A DNA stretch of 64,000 bases from Cognatundibacterium curvum (lineage in GTDB: Bacteria; Pseudomonadota; Gammaproteobacteria; Burkholderiales; Burkholderiaceae_D): contig NZ_JACOGD010000003.1 in NCBI RefSeq assembly GCF_014284235.1, positions 419,082-483,081 of the forward strand, written 5' to 3'. Each line of letters starts with the position of its first letter. Positions within the stretch are counted from its first letter, which is position 1. Of the stretch, positions 18,638 to 27,739 are shown piece by piece. Made by a program: the position numbers and the translations under genes. The notes beneath the pieces are model-generated. The model saw only the letters and a list, made by a program, of their open reading frames with translations, had not been told where the DNA came from and ran no database searches.

Positions 18638-18752
18638 CTGCAAATTCAATTTAATCTCACTTTAGCGGTGTATGAAGTGCTTGCTGCGTTTAGGTTTGCC
18701 GCGATTGTAATCGCAGATGCTAATTATGCAAACCCGGATTTGTATTGCTGCA

Positions 18753-19604
18753 TCAGCCAGGCAAGGGCAGTGCTGATGCAGGGCAGTTGTTGAGCTGCAG
18801 GAGCTTGTCCAGCATGCTGCGCAAATGAGTGACGTCGCCAGTGGTATAGGCTGCAATGCTGCCGCTTTGTGCCGGGTCCTCAGCTGTGCGCTGGCTTTGT
18901 AACTGTTTTTGGATTAACAGACGTTGCAGGTGCTGGGCGACAGCGATACCAGTATCAATGATGGTGGCTGCGGCGAGACCCGGACGCAGACTGGCATAAA
19001 CGTTTTCTATGTTTTCGCGTACAAACGGATAATGGGTGCAGCCCAATACCAGTGTATCTGCACCGGCATCGGCTATGACTTGCAAGTAGCTGCACAATAA
19101 CTGCTGCAGTTCGTCAGCGTCCATGTCGGTTTGTTCGATCAGATTGACCAGACCGATGCAGGCTTGTGCTACAAAGCGGGTTTGATTTTCCTGAATTAAC
19201 TGATCACGCAGACGCTGATATTTTTCGCTTTGTAAAGTGCGTTGCGTCGCCAGCACGCCGACCACATGGTTGTTGCTACATGCAGCAGCAGGTTTTAATC
19301 CCGGCTCTAAACCGATAATGATGTGTTCAGGATACGCTGCTCTCAATTTTTGTATGGACGCTGCGGTTGCGGTATTGCAGGCGACTACCAGTGCTTTAAC
19401 ACCTCGTGCGAACAGATACTGCGCAATCAGCATGCAGCGTGCGGTAATCTCTTGTTCGCTTTTTTCTCCATAGGGCACGTAGGCTGCGTCCGAGATATAG
19501 AGCAGATTTTCTTCCGGAAGCAAGGCGTGGATGTGGCGCAGTACCGAAAGACCACCGATGCCGGAATCAAAAATTCCTATCGGGCTGCCTGAATCAAAAA
19601 TCAT
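18753..19604 (-). CDS. murI: Glutamate racemase
   Basis: A 283-residue enzyme making D-glutamate for peptidoglycan. The ATG at 19604 (MIFDSGSPIGIFDSGIGG) was chosen; the longer frame runs back into the fumarase gene and through its terminator. Both catalytic cysteines are present, in VVACNTATAA and VLGCTHYPF, as are the Asp/Ser of IFDSGIGGL and PYGEKS. It lies 134 nt downstream of the fumarase gene on the same strand but behind a terminator, so it probably has its own promoter or depends on readthrough. Confidence 0.93.
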   Translation of the reverse strand: MIFDSGSPIGIFDSGIGGLSVLRHIHALLPEENLLYISDAAYVPYGEKSEQEITARCMLIAQYLFARGVKALVVACNTATAASIQKLRAAYPEHIIIGLEPGLKPAAACSNNHVVGVLATQRTLQSEKYQRLRDQLIQENQTRFVAQACIGLVNLIEQTDMDADELQQLLCSYLQVIADAGADTLVLGCTHYPFVRENIENVYASLRPGLAAATIIDTGIAVAQHLQRLLIQKQLQSQRTAEDPAQSGSIAAYTTGDVTHLRSMLDKLLQLNNCPASALPLPG

Positions 19605-19622
19605 ATGCAATGAATCCAGAAT

Positions 19623-19656
19623 AAAAAATGCTCCAGACTGTGATGCAGACTGGAGC
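19623..19656 (-). terminator. Rho-independent terminator of fumarase gene
   Basis: GCTCCAG/CTGGAGC stem with a further CTG/CAG inside, followed on the minus strand by a T6 run. It lies between the fumarase stop (19738) and murI. Confidence 0.7.
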
Positions 19657-19737
19657 GGAATGCAAAGGTGGCGCAGCAGGCAGCCAATCCTGCATCGCTG
19701 CAGAATTGACCGCTGTGCGCGCTGCACAAAGATTAGC

Positions 19738-21255
19738 TTACTGAACCGGGATAATACCGATCTTTGCCTGCCATTCTTTCGGGCCGGTGTTGTGTACCGA
19801 GGTGCCTTGTGAATCAACGGCAACCGTAACTGGCATATCCACCACGTCAAATTCATAAATCGCTTCCATGCCGAGGTCAGCAAAACCAACGACGGTTGCG
19901 GATTTGATCGCTTTGGATACCAGATAAGCAGCGCCGCCAACGGCCATCAGATATGCAGACTGATGCTTTTTGATGGATTCAATCGCAACCGGACCACGTT
20001 CTGCCTTACCGATCATGGAGATCAGACCGGTTTTTTCCAGCATCATGTCGGTGAATTTATCCATGCGGGTTGCGGTGGTCGGGCCAGCCGGGCCGACTGC
20101 TTCATCACGCACAGGATCAACCGGACCCACATAGTAAATCACGCGGTTGGTGAAATCGACCGGTAAGGATTCGCCTTTCGCCAGCATGTCTTGAATACGC
20201 TTGTGGGCAGCATCGCGGCCAGTCAGCATTTTGCCGTTCAACAGCAAGGTCTGGCCTGGTTTCCAGGACGCGACTTCTTCTTTAGTCAGGGTGTTGAGAT
20301 CGACGCGTTTGGATTTTTCGGTATCCGGTGTCCAATGCACTTCTGGCCAGTCAGACAGTTTCGGTGGTTCTATATAGCTAGGACCAGAACCATCGAGCAC
20401 AAAGTGCGCATGGCGGGTCGCAGCGCAGTTAGGGATCATCGCAACCGGTTTAGACGCTGCGTGGGTCGGGTACATATTGATCTTGACGTCCAGTACGGTA
20501 GTCAGACCGCCCAGACCCTGAGCGCCGATGCCGAGTGCATTGATCTTGTCGCACAGCTCGATACGTAGTTCTTCCAGTTTGTTTTGCGGGCCACGCTGTC
20601 TGAGTTCATACATGTCGATGTCATCCATCAGGGATTCTTTCGCCATCAGCATCGCTTTTTCTGCAGTACCACCGATACCTATACCCAGCATGCCTGGCGG
20701 ACACCAGCCTGCACCCATGGTAGGCACTGTTTTCATGACCCAATCCACCAGAGAGTCGGAAGGATTCAGCATCACGAATTTCGTTTTGTTTTCTGAACCA
20801 CCACCTTTAGCCGCGACTTTAACGTCCACGGTATTGCCGGGTACCAGTTCCATGTGCACCACGGCCGGCGTATTGTCCTTGGTATTTTTGCGCTCGAATT
20901 GAGGGTCAGCCACGATAGAGGCACGCAGCTTGTTTTCTGCCAGGTTATAACCCTGACGTACGCCTTCGTTGACGGCGTCAATAATCGAGCCGGAGAAACC
21001 TTCAAAACGCACGCCCATACCGATTTTCAGGAATACGTTGACGATGCCGGTATCCTGGCAGATAGGGCGCTTGCCTTCGGCGCACATGCGAGAGTTAGTC
21101 AGGATCTGGGCAATCGCATCTTTCGCTGCCGGACTTTGTTCTGCTTCATAGGCGCGCGCCAGATGGGCGATGTAATCGGCTGGATGGTAGTAGCTGATGT
21201 ATTGCAGCGCGGCTGCGACGGATTCAATCAGATCGTCTTGTTTGATGACTGTCAT
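19738..21255 (-). CDS. Class I fumarate hydratase (4Fe-4S)
   Basis: A 505-residue iron-sulfur fumarase of the FumA/FumB single-chain type, interconverting fumarate and malate in the TCA cycle. N-terminal alpha-type half: EGKRPICQDTGIVNVF supplies one cluster cysteine, and CPPGMLGIGIGGTAEKAML and IPNCAATRHAHFVLDGSG carry the others. C-terminal beta-type half from about 330: GRDAAHKRIQDML, then VGPAGPTTATRMDKFTDMML. Length and both halves are complete. It stands alone, with a terminator downstream and weak RBS sequence upstream. Confidence 0.93.
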   Translation of the reverse strand: MTVIKQDDLIESVAAALQYISYYHPADYIAHLARAYEAEQSPAAKDAIAQILTNSRMCAEGKRPICQDTGIVNVFLKIGMGVRFEGFSGSIIDAVNEGVRQGYNLAENKLRASIVADPQFERKNTKDNTPAVVHMELVPGNTVDVKVAAKGGGSENKTKFVMLNPSDSLVDWVMKTVPTMGAGWCPPGMLGIGIGGTAEKAMLMAKESLMDDIDMYELRQRGPQNKLEELRIELCDKINALGIGAQGLGGLTTVLDVKINMYPTHAASKPVAMIPNCAATRHAHFVLDGSGPSYIEPPKLSDWPEVHWTPDTEKSKRVDLNTLTKEEVASWKPGQTLLLNGKMLTGRDAAHKRIQDMLAKGESLPVDFTNRVIYYVGPVDPVRDEAVGPAGPTTATRMDKFTDMMLEKTGLISMIGKAERGPVAIESIKKHQSAYLMAVGGAAYLVSKAIKSATVVGFADLGMEAIYEFDVVDMPVTVAVDSQGTSVHNTGPKEWQAKIGIIPVQ

Positions 21256-21418
21256 GGGATGGCTCTTGGCTGATTAAAAAAATAGTGAGGGTAAAGCTGA
21301 GTGCAGACCTTGGATAAGTCGGCATCAGTCTACACCCTGGCCCTGAACCCAGACTTACAGCCAGGCTGTATGAAGGCTCAGGGCGACAGGTAGCAGACGA
21401 ATTATCTAACAGTTTTGC

Positions 21419-22021
21419 TTAATGATGGTCTTTCGATGCCAACTGGGTGCGCGTCACGATCTGGTCGCAATGGGCGATAGCCAGTGCAGACAACAGGAAG
21501 GCCAGGTGGATGCCGGTTTGAGCCAGCAACACGGTCTCCGTGTAATTGGCTGCATTGATGAAGGTTTTGAGCAAGTGTATTGATGAAATGCCGATAATTG
21601 CCATTGCCAGTTTGACTTTTAATACCGAGGCATTGACATGGGACAGCCACTCAGGCTGATCCGGGTGTCCGTCCAGACCCAGACGGGATACAAAGGTCTC
21701 GTAACCGCCGATGATGACCATAATCAGCAGGTTGGAAATCATCACAACGTCAATCAGGCCTAATACCACCAGCATAATTGTTGCTTCATTGAGCTTGGTC
21801 GGCCGGTTCGCACCGGCAGACACGGCATCCAGGATGTGTTGCAAGGCGCTTTGATTCCCCATGGCAGCGCCGATCAGGTCAATCAGCTCTACCCAGAAAT
21901 GAAATACATAGACGCATTGCGCGAGTATCAGACCCAGATACAGCGGCAGTTGCAGCCAGCGGCTGAAAAAAATGAGACCTGCTAAGGGCGATAATTTGGT
22001 GAACTGTTTTGGATTTGACAT
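21419..22021 (-). CDS. UPF0114 / YqhA family inner-membrane protein
   Basis: A 200-residue protein with four predicted membrane segments: [54 protein letters not shown] and [14 protein letters not shown]. The motif [16 protein letters not shown] is characteristic of the YqhA (UPF0114) family. No biochemical function is established for the family. It is divergent from acs across a 315-bp region. Confidence 0.88.
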   Translation of the reverse strand: MSNPKQFTKLSPLAGLIFFSRWLQLPLYLGLILAQCVYVFHFWVELIDLIGAAMGNQSALQHILDAVSAGANRPTKLNEATIMLVVLGLIDVVMISNLLIMVIIGGYETFVSRLGLDGHPDQPEWLSHVNASVLKVKLAMAIIGISSIHLLKTFINAANYTETVLLAQTGIHLAFLLSALAIAHCDQIVTRTQLASKDHH

Positions 22022-22099
22022 AGATCAATTCTGAGTTGAGAAAACTAAAGGGTGCGAAAGCGCTATTTTACATCTGAGCAAGTCTGCCGTGTCATAGGG

Positions 22100-22149
22100 C
22101 AATACCAGTGGTTTGTTAAAGGAATTTGAATGGTATTATTTTGGTATTG
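22100..22149. promoter_or_regulatory. Repeated TGGTATT sites, candidate operator for acs
   Basis: TGGTATT occurs at 22131 and 22142, an 11-bp period (one helical turn), and CAATACCA at 22100-22107 is the exact inverse of TGGTATTG at 22142-22149. The two direct copies lie inside the putative promoter spacer, as expected for a regulator-binding site. The protein that would bind is unknown. Confidence 0.45.
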
Positions 22150-22153
22150 TAAT
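22126..22153 (+). promoter_or_regulatory. Putative sigma70 promoter of acs
   Basis: TTGAAT (22126-22131), 16-bp spacer, TGTAAT (22148-22153), placed about 175 nt before the acs start. Confidence 0.45.
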
Positions 22154-22336
22154 TGTCCGATGATGCGTAAGGCTTTAGTAAGTCTCTGCGTTTAAGGTTG
22201 GCACATCACCGGGCAAAACGGAGGCCAGGCGCGCCAGGCGGCTGAAAGAGTCGCTTTTCAGACAGCACCTGTTTCCGGGCAAAGACCTGCGAATTTTCAG
22301 ATGCAATTGATGCGATTAATCCAGTTGGAGACAAAG

Positions 22337-24328
22337 ATGACAAACAGCGCAGCAGAAAACGAAATCAAAGCCGAATCCCGTATTTTCCCACCGCCCGCTG
22401 AATTCGCTGCGAAAGCTGCGATTTCCGGCATGGATGCTTACCATGCATTATGTCGCGAAGCCGAGCAGGATTACGAAGGTTTCTGGGGCAGACTGGCACG
22501 TGAGAATTTGCACTGGCAGCGGCCTTTCGAAACCACGCTGGACGAGTCGAATGCGCCTTTGTATCAGTGGTTCCCGGATGGTTTAATGAATGTGTCTTAC
22601 AACTGTCTGGATGTGAATCTGGACAATGGCAATGCAGAGAAAGTCGCCTTGATATTCGAAGCCGATGGCGGTGAAGTCACTAAGGTCACTTACCGTGAAT
22701 TGCATCAAAAAGTCTGCCAGTTCGCCAATGGTTTGAAATCCCTGGGTATCAGCAAGGGCGACCGGGTTGTGATCTACATGCCTATGTCAGTCGAAGGTGT
22801 GGTCGCGATGCAGGCTTGTGCACGTATTGGCGCTACCCATTCCGTGGTATTTGGTGGCTTTTCTGCGAAATCGCTGCAAGAACGTATCGTAGACGTGGGC
22901 GCGGTGGCCGTAATTACTGCCGACGAGCAGGTCAGGGGTGGTAAGCATTTGCCACTGAAAGCGATCGTCGATGAGGCGCTGGCGCTGGGTGAATGTGAAA
23001 AGGTCAGAAATGTCGTGATTTACCGCCGCACCGGCGGCGCTATTCAGGTAAAGGCAGGGCGGGACCTGTGGATGCATGAGCTGGTGGCGACACAGGATGT
23101 AGTCTGCGAGCCGGAATGGGTCAGCGCCGAACATCCGCTGTTCATCCTGTACACCTCGGGTTCAACCGGCAAACCTAAGGGCGTGCAGCATTCTTCCGGC
23201 GGCTACCTGCTGTGGGCAAAGCTGACCATGAAGTGGACTTTCGATATCAAGCCTGACGATGTGTTCTGGTGTACTGCTGATATTGGCTGGGTCACTGGAC
23301 ACACCTATATCACTTATGGCCCGCTGGCGATGGGTGCGACTGAAATCGTGTTTGAAGGCATACCGACTTTCCCGAATGCCGGACGCTTCTGGTCCATGAT
23401 AGAGAAACACAAGGCCAGTATTTTCTATACCGCGCCTACCGCAATCCGCTCGCTGATTAAAGCAGCTGACGCCGATGCCGCCGTGCATCCGGATCGCTAT
23501 GACTTGTCCAGCCTGCGTTTGCTGGGTTCGGTCGGGGAACCTATCAATCCTGAAGCCTGGATGTGGTATTACAAAAACATAGGACGCAATGTATGTCCTA
23601 TCGTCGACACTTTCTGGCAAACCGAAACCGGTGGTCACATGATGACACCGTTGCCGGGCGCAACGCCGCTGGTACCCGGTTCCTGCACGCTGCCTTTACC
23701 CGGCATTATGGCCGCCATCGTGGATGAAACCGGTAATGAGTTGCCGAACGGACAGGGCGGTATTCTGGTCGTCAAACGCCCATGGCCGTCTATGATACGT
23801 ACCATCTGGGGTGATCCTGAGCGCTTTAAGAAAAGCTATTTCCCGGAAGAGTTTGGTGGCAAGGTCTATCTGGCAGGTGACGGCGCGATCCGTAACAAAG
23901 AGACCGGTTACTTCACCATTACCGGTCGTATTGATGACGTGCTGAATGTATCTGGTCATCGCATGGGTACCATGGAGATAGAATCGGCACTGGTTGCGAA
24001 TCCGCTGGTAGCCGAAGCTGCTGTAGTTGGTAAGCCGGACGATACGACGGGTGAAGCGATCTGTGCATTTGTGGTACTTAAACGCGCACGTCCTACCGGT
24101 GATGAAGCCAAGCAGATAGCGACAGAGTTGCGTAACTGGGTTGCCAAGGAGATTGGGCCGATTGCGAAGCCAAAAGAAATCCGCTTTGGTGATAATCTGC
24201 CTAAGACACGTTCAGGCAAAATTATGCGCCGTCTGTTGCGTGTACTCGCAAAAGGCGAGGCAATCACCCAGGACGTCTCTACACTGGAAAATCCGGCAAT
24301 TCTGGATCAGCTCAAACAGGCACAGTAA
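22337..24328 (+). CDS. acs: Acetyl-CoA synthetase (AMP-forming)
   Basis: A 663-residue enzyme that activates acetate to acetyl-CoA through acetyl-AMP. The ATG at 22337 is preceded by TTGGAG at good spacing; the frame opening at 22301 has no RBS. The adenylate-forming signatures are intact: P-loop [45 protein letters not shown], and the C-terminal [12 protein letters not shown] whose lysine is the usual acetylation switch. Length is typical of Acs (about 650). Monocistronic, with a strong terminator downstream and an unusual repeat-containing promoter region upstream. Confidence 0.95.
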   Translation: MTNSAAENEIKAESRIFPPPAEFAAKAAISGMDAYHALCREAEQDYEGFWGRLARENLHWQRPFETTLDESNAPLYQWFPDGLMNVSYNCLDVNLDNGNAEKVALIFEADGGEVTKVTYRELHQKVCQFANGLKSLGISKGDRVVIYMPMSVEGVVAMQACARIGATHSVVFGGFSAKSLQERIVDVGAVAVITADEQVRGGKHLPLKAIVDEALALGECEKVRNVVIYRRTGGAIQVKAGRDLWMHELVATQDVVCEPEWVSAEHPLFILYTSGSTGKPKGVQHSSGGYLLWAKLTMKWTFDIKPDDVFWCTADIGWVTGHTYITYGPLAMGATEIVFEGIPTFPNAGRFWSMIEKHKASIFYTAPTAIRSLIKAADADAAVHPDRYDLSSLRLLGSVGEPINPEAWMWYYKNIGRNVCPIVDTFWQTETGGHMMTPLPGATPLVPGSCTLPLPGIMAAIVDETGNELPNGQGGILVVKRPWPSMIRTIWGDPERFKKSYFPEEFGGKVYLAGDGAIRNKETGYFTITGRIDDVLNVSGHRMGTMEIESALVANPLVAEAAVVGKPDDTTGEAICAFVVLKRARPTGDEAKQIATELRNWVAKEIGPIAKPKEIRFGDNLPKTRSGKIMRRLLRVLAKGEAITQDVSTLENPAILDQLKQAQ

Positions 24329-24408
24329 GCTGATTTGTACACGGCACCTCAAACGGTGCCGGTGCCGTGCTTCTGATTCAGGGTCGATTCAGGTTTAATT
24401 AAGGTGTT

Positions 24409-24434
24409 CAGGCTCGCAACGAGCCTGTTTTTTT
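24409..24434. terminator. Rho-independent terminator after acs
   Basis: CAGGCTCG-CAA-CGAGCCTG followed by seven T. A second, U-less hairpin, GGCACC-TCAAAC-GGTGCC, lies just upstream at about 24345-24362. Confidence 0.85.
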
Positions 24435-24452
24435 GCCATTATCCTGACAAAA

Positions 24453-25316
24453 TCAGCGGTTATTCCTTGCCATCATCATGATGCGCTCAAACAGATGTAC
24501 ATCTTGTTCATTTTTGAGTAAAGCACCGTGCAGGGGAGGGACTGCGGCCTTGTTATCCTTGCTGCGCAAGGCTTCGGCTGGGATATCTTCAGCCAGTAAG
24601 AGCTTGAGCCAGTCGATCAGCTCAGAGGTGGAAGGCTTCTTCTTCAGACCGGCAATCTCGCGGACTTCATAGAAAGTTTGCAGTGCCTGACTCAGCAAAT
24701 CCCCTTTCAGATTTGGAAAGTGCACATCGACGATTTGCTGCATGGTTTCTTTGTCAGGGAATTTGATGTAGTGGAAGAAGCAGCGGCGCAGGAAGGCATC
24801 CGGCAATTCTTTTTCATTATTGGACGTGATGATCACCAGCGGACGATGGCGCGCCCTGACCATTTCACGTGTCTCATACACATAGAACTCCATGCGATCC
24901 AGTTCGCGCAGTAAGTCATTGGGAAATTCAATGTCGGCTTTGTCGATTTCATCAATCAGCAACACCACTGGCTGTTCGGCGGTAAATGCCTGCCACAACA
25001 CGCCTTTAACGATGTAGTTATGGATGTCTTTGACACGCTCATCACCGAGTTGTGAATCGCGCAGGCGTGAAACTGCATCATATTCATACAGGCCTTGCTG
25101 CGCTTTTGTGGTTGATTTGATATGCCATTGCAATAGCGGCATGCCCAGTGCAGCGGCGACTTCTTCAGCCAGCATGGTTTTTCCTGTACCAGGTTCCCCC
25201 TTGATCAGTAATGGGCGTTGCAGGCGTAAGGCGGCATTCACGGCCAGTTTCAAATCATCTGTGGCGACATAATTGTCGGCACCATCAAAGCGTAAGCTAG
25301 TTGTATCTTGCGTCAT
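24453..25316 (-). CDS. MoxR-family AAA+ ATPase
   Basis: A 287-residue AAA+ protein. Walker A is GEPGTGKTML (about residue 40), Walker B VVLLIDEIDKAD (about 120), sensor 1 IITSNNEKELPDAFLRRC (about 165), and a C-terminal lid follows. MoxR ATPases act as chaperones for metalloenzyme or surface-complex assembly and often sit beside VWA-domain genes. No VWA gene is nearby here; the divergent neighbours are two cytochromes c, so the client is not evident. Confidence 0.9.
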   Translation of the reverse strand: MTQDTTSLRFDGADNYVATDDLKLAVNAALRLQRPLLIKGEPGTGKTMLAEEVAAALGMPLLQWHIKSTTKAQQGLYEYDAVSRLRDSQLGDERVKDIHNYIVKGVLWQAFTAEQPVVLLIDEIDKADIEFPNDLLRELDRMEFYVYETREMVRARHRPLVIITSNNEKELPDAFLRRCFFHYIKFPDKETMQQIVDVHFPNLKGDLLSQALQTFYEVREIAGLKKKPSTSELIDWLKLLLAEDIPAEALRSKDNKAAVPPLHGALLKNEQDVHLFERIMMMARNNR

Positions 25317-25508
25317 AGTTGTGTCGGTAAGGTTGGGCCCAGGGTCTGAGTATAAGCGAGATTCCTGTAACCTGTGAACGCCTGTTCTATTTTTGGCTGT
25401 TCGAAAGAGTTATACATATCCAGGTAGCCACGCAAGACGTTTCTTGTGCAGTTGCAACATAAAAAGTGTGGGAAATAGACCGCATTCCGCATGTTTTTCA
25501 TCTGGAGT

Positions 25509-25522
25509 TTGATGTGCATCAT
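25509..25522. promoter_or_regulatory. FNR/ANR-like operator
   Basis: TTGAT-GTGC-ATCAT matches 9 of 10 bases of the FNR/ANR consensus TTGAT-N4-ATCAA. It lies 160 bp before the first cytochrome c gene and 192 bp before moxR. Confidence 0.5.
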
Positions 25523-25528
25523 ATAGAA

Positions 25529-25545
25529 TGATGTGCAACATCAAC
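25529..25545. repeat. Second dyad related to the FNR-like site
   Basis: ATGATGTGCAACATCAA contains the perfect dyad GATGT-GCA-ACATC. Read on the other strand it starts TTGATG and ends CATCAT, like the first site but three bases longer, so the two form a diverged inverted pair around a 6-bp centre. Confidence 0.45.
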
Positions 25546-25682
25546 ATGTAGTAAGACTGATGCAAATCCGTTGCTGTGGTTTGAGACAGCCCGTAGTGCC
25601 TTCAAAATTTGTTCGCATACACTGAGTTTTGCAGGCTTACGGGTCATTTTCTTTGTTCCAACCGTACTAATCTATTGTTCCT

Positions 25683-26006
25683 ATGAAAAAACTGTTCGCA
25701 CTCCTCGCTGTTGCGAGTCTCGCCCAAGCTGCGGCAGCAGCGGAAGTAGTTGGAAATGCTAAAGACGCTGCCGATAAAAAGATTGCCATGTGCATAGGTT
25801 GCCATGCGATACCCGGTTATAAAGCCAGTTATCCGGAAGTGTTTCAGGTACCTAAAATTGGTGGTCAGTCTGCCAAATACCTGGAAGCAGCGCTGAAAGC
25901 CTATCAGAAAGGCGAGCGTAAAAATCCTTCTATGCGTGGTATCGCGGGTAGCCTGACTGATCAGGATATCGCCGATCTGGCCGCTTATTATTCACAACAA
26001 AAATAA
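25683..26006 (+). CDS. Small c-type cytochrome (class I)
   Basis: A 107-residue periplasmic monohaem cytochrome. The signal peptide ends near AAAAAEVV. The haem site is CIGCH, and a distal methionine is available in NPSMRGIAGSL. The repeated-family segment PKIGGQSAKYLEAALKAYQKGER is shared with the next gene, so the two are diverged duplicates. No Shine-Dalgarno is visible before the ATG. The pair forms one operon (14 nt gap) and probably serves as electron shuttles to terminal oxidases, perhaps under FNR-type control. Confidence 0.9.
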   Translation: MKKLFALLAVASLAQAAAAAEVVGNAKDAADKKIAMCIGCHAIPGYKASYPEVFQVPKIGGQSAKYLEAALKAYQKGERKNPSMRGIAGSLTDQDIADLAAYYSQQK

Positions 26007-26020
26007 GAACAGGAGTCAGC

Positions 26021-26365
26021 ATGAAAGCAATCACTGGTGTAATTCTGTCCCTGGCGATGTTGAGCGCAACAGCGCTGGCGGCAGGGAATATCGATGCAGG
26101 TAAAGCGGCGGCAGAAAAATATAACTGTGCCTCATGTCATGGGAAAGACTTTAACTCCCCGATAGATCCGGCCTATCCTAAAATCGCTGGTCAACACAAA
26201 GATTATCTGGAACATGCCTTAAAAGCCTACCAGCGTGGCGATGGTCCGAACGGACGCACGAATGCAATCATGGGTGGGCAGGCCAAGGCCTTGAGCGCAG
26301 CGGATATTGCCAATATTTCCGCCTATTTATCCAGCCTGCCGGGTAGTTTGGTACTCAAGAAATAA
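26021..26365 (+). CDS. Small c-type cytochrome (class I), second of pair
   Basis: A 114-residue monohaem cytochrome with a signal peptide ending ALAAG, haem motif CASCH, and the family segment PKIAGQHKDYLEHALKAYQRGD. AGGAG lies at good distance before the ATG, unlike the first gene. The methionine in NAIMGGQAKAL is the likely sixth ligand. Strong terminator immediately downstream. Confidence 0.9.
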   Translation: MKAITGVILSLAMLSATALAAGNIDAGKAAAEKYNCASCHGKDFNSPIDPAYPKIAGQHKDYLEHALKAYQRGDGPNGRTNAIMGGQAKALSAADIANISAYLSSLPGSLVLKK

Positions 26366-26380
26366 ACAGCAAAAAATAAA

Positions 26381-26417
26381 AAATGCCACGGTGTGTCTCG
26401 CACCGTGGCATTTTTTT
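26381..26417. terminator. Bidirectional rho-independent terminator
   Basis: AAATGCCACGGTG / CACCGTGGCATTT, a 13-bp perfect stem with 7-nt loop and T-run, between the cytochrome pair and the convergent DUF1841 gene. Confidence 0.9.
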
Positions 26418-26437
26418 ATGCTGAAGCTGATTTGAGC

Positions 26438-26866
26438 TCAGCGGCAACGCTTCTGTACTGCTTCTATGTAGGCTTGACCATCTGGCGGCAGACCTGAGCG
26501 TTGGGAATTCCAGATCATCTCGCCCAGGCATTCCATGATTTGATGGTGTGCCTCGTGTTCTGAATTGTAGCGCTGTGCCAGCTGGCGTGCCGCAGCCTGA
26601 ATACCACGTGGCTGATCGACAGAAATTTGCTCGCTGATCGATAAGTGCATAGATAAATGCAGGAAGGGATTGGTTTGGCCCTGATCCACGCTGTAATTCG
26701 CTTGCAAAGCAGCCTCAACATCGCTCAGCGCCTGATCGTACTCAGGATGTTGCTGTATCCAGTCGGCAGCAATCGATTCCAGTGGTGTCAGAATTTCTTT
26801 TGCATGCATTTTTCTGAATGTTTCGCAGAAAAAACGACGGACATCATCCTGGCTGGGGTTAAACAT
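26438..26866 (-). CDS. DUF1841 family protein
   Basis: A 142-residue cytosolic protein, complete, with AGGA ahead of the ATG. The family pattern MFNPSQDDVRRFFCETFRKM, then NPFLHLSMHLSISEQISVDQ and HEAHHQIMECLGEMIW, is seen in Beta- and Gammaproteobacteria. Function unknown. The His-rich HEAHHQIMECLGE segment could bind metal, but that is speculation. Confidence 0.85.
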   Translation of the reverse strand: MFNPSQDDVRRFFCETFRKMHAKEILTPLESIAADWIQQHPEYDQALSDVEAALQANYSVDQGQTNPFLHLSMHLSISEQISVDQPRGIQAAARQLAQRYNSEHEAHHQIMECLGEMIWNSQRSGLPPDGQAYIEAVQKRCR

Positions 26867-27072
26867 ACGGCTTCCTGATTATGAGCGTTGGAAAAAGCCG
26901 CCTATTGTAGGGTAAAAACACAGGTCTGGCTGTCCAGTCTTCGCGGCGATGGGCAAGTGTAGTCTCTGAATTCGCTTGTGCAGGGCAATTTAATAGCGGC
27001 GTGCACACGGACTCTGCGTCTTCGTTTATCATGCGCCAAGTTTTTCCCTCGTTTTCCAGAAAAGGAATCATC

Positions 27073-27654
27073 ATGTTAAGTACCGAAGCCCAACAAACCT
27101 TATTTACCAACGCCCGCACCCATAACGGCTGGCAGGATAAACCAGTAGCGGATGCTTTGTTGCACGAATTGTATGATCTGATGAAATGGGCGCCAACTTC
27201 TGCTAATACTTCCCCTGCGCGCATCGTATTTGTGAAGTCCGAAGAACAAAAATCCGCCTTGCTCGCTTGCATGGCTGAGGGAAATCTCGAGAAAACCAAA
27301 ACTGCGCCGGTAACCGCAATTATCGGTATGGATATGGCATTTTATGATCAGTTGCCACAATTGTTTCCACATGCGGATGCACGTTCCTGGTTTGCCGGGA
27401 ATCAAGCACTGATCGATGCGACGGCCTTCCGTAACTCCTCCTTGCAAGGCGCATATCTGATGCTGGCAGCGCGTACCCTGGGTCTGGATTGCGGCCCGAT
27501 GTCGGGATTCGATGCCGATAAAGTCAATGCGACTTTCTTTGCTGGTAGCGAAGTTAAAGTGAATTTCATCTGCAATCTTGGCTATGGTGATGCCAGTAAA
27601 TTACATCCACGCGGACCACGTCTGAGTTTTGAACAGGCTTGCCGTATCGTCTGA
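27073..27654 (+). CDS. Malonic semialdehyde reductase / nitroreductase family (RutE/HadB-like)
   Basis: A 193-residue flavin nitroreductase-fold protein. The ATG at 27073 follows AAGGA, and the frame's extra 24 residues from 27001 lack an RBS. Family segments: [19 protein letters not shown] near the N-terminus, [19 protein letters not shown], and [11 protein letters not shown]. These match RutE, which reduces malonic semialdehyde in pyrimidine degradation. No other rut gene is nearby, so a general NAD(P)H:flavin reductase role cannot be excluded. Confidence 0.85.
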   Translation: MLSTEAQQTLFTNARTHNGWQDKPVADALLHELYDLMKWAPTSANTSPARIVFVKSEEQKSALLACMAEGNLEKTKTAPVTAIIGMDMAFYDQLPQLFPHADARSWFAGNQALIDATAFRNSSLQGAYLMLAARTLGLDCGPMSGFDADKVNATFFAGSEVKVNFICNLGYGDASKLHPRGPRLSFEQACRIV

Positions 27655-27699
27655 TTGCTGAGCGGGCAGTTCTTGTTGTACTGCCTGCTTACATTGTTA

Positions 27700-27739
27700 A
27701 AAAAACGTCCTTACACCTTATCGGGTAGGGGCGTTTTTT
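27700..27739. terminator. Terminator overlapping the 3' end of nth
   Basis: AAAAAACGTCC pairs with GGGGCGTTTTTT around a 17-nt loop that contains the nth stop codon. It would end the plus-strand RutE-like gene. A preceding hairpin (GCGGGCAGT/ACTGCCTGC, 27662-27688) may add to it. Confidence 0.55.

Larger units (their letters stand above)
22022..22336. other. Divergent intergenic region with structured acs leader
   Basis: From a putative acs promoter at 22126-22153, about 175 nt of leader run to the ATG. The leader includes AGGCGCGCCAGGC (a GGCGCGCC palindrome inside repeated CCAGGCG), an imperfect CTGAAAG/CTTTTCAG hairpin, and CCGGGCAAA twice (about 22210 and 22277). It does not match a riboswitch class I can recognise. 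Confidence 0.4.
25317..25682. other. 366-bp divergent intergenic region
   Basis: It separates moxR and the cytochrome pair. It holds the FNR-like dyad and a related second dyad at 25509-25545; otherwise nothing is recognised. No clear Shine-Dalgarno precedes the first cytochrome start. Confidence 0.5.

Noticed and set aside
19605..19940. N-terminal extension of murI into the fumarase gene
   Set aside because: The extension crosses the fumarase terminator and coding end and is not homologous to glutamate racemase; the ATG at 19604 gives a normal-length enzyme.
22160..22336. Known riboswitch in the acs leader
   Set aside because: There are hairpins and repeats, but no consensus of TPP, SAM, cobalamin, glycine, FMN or ykkC types that I can recognise.
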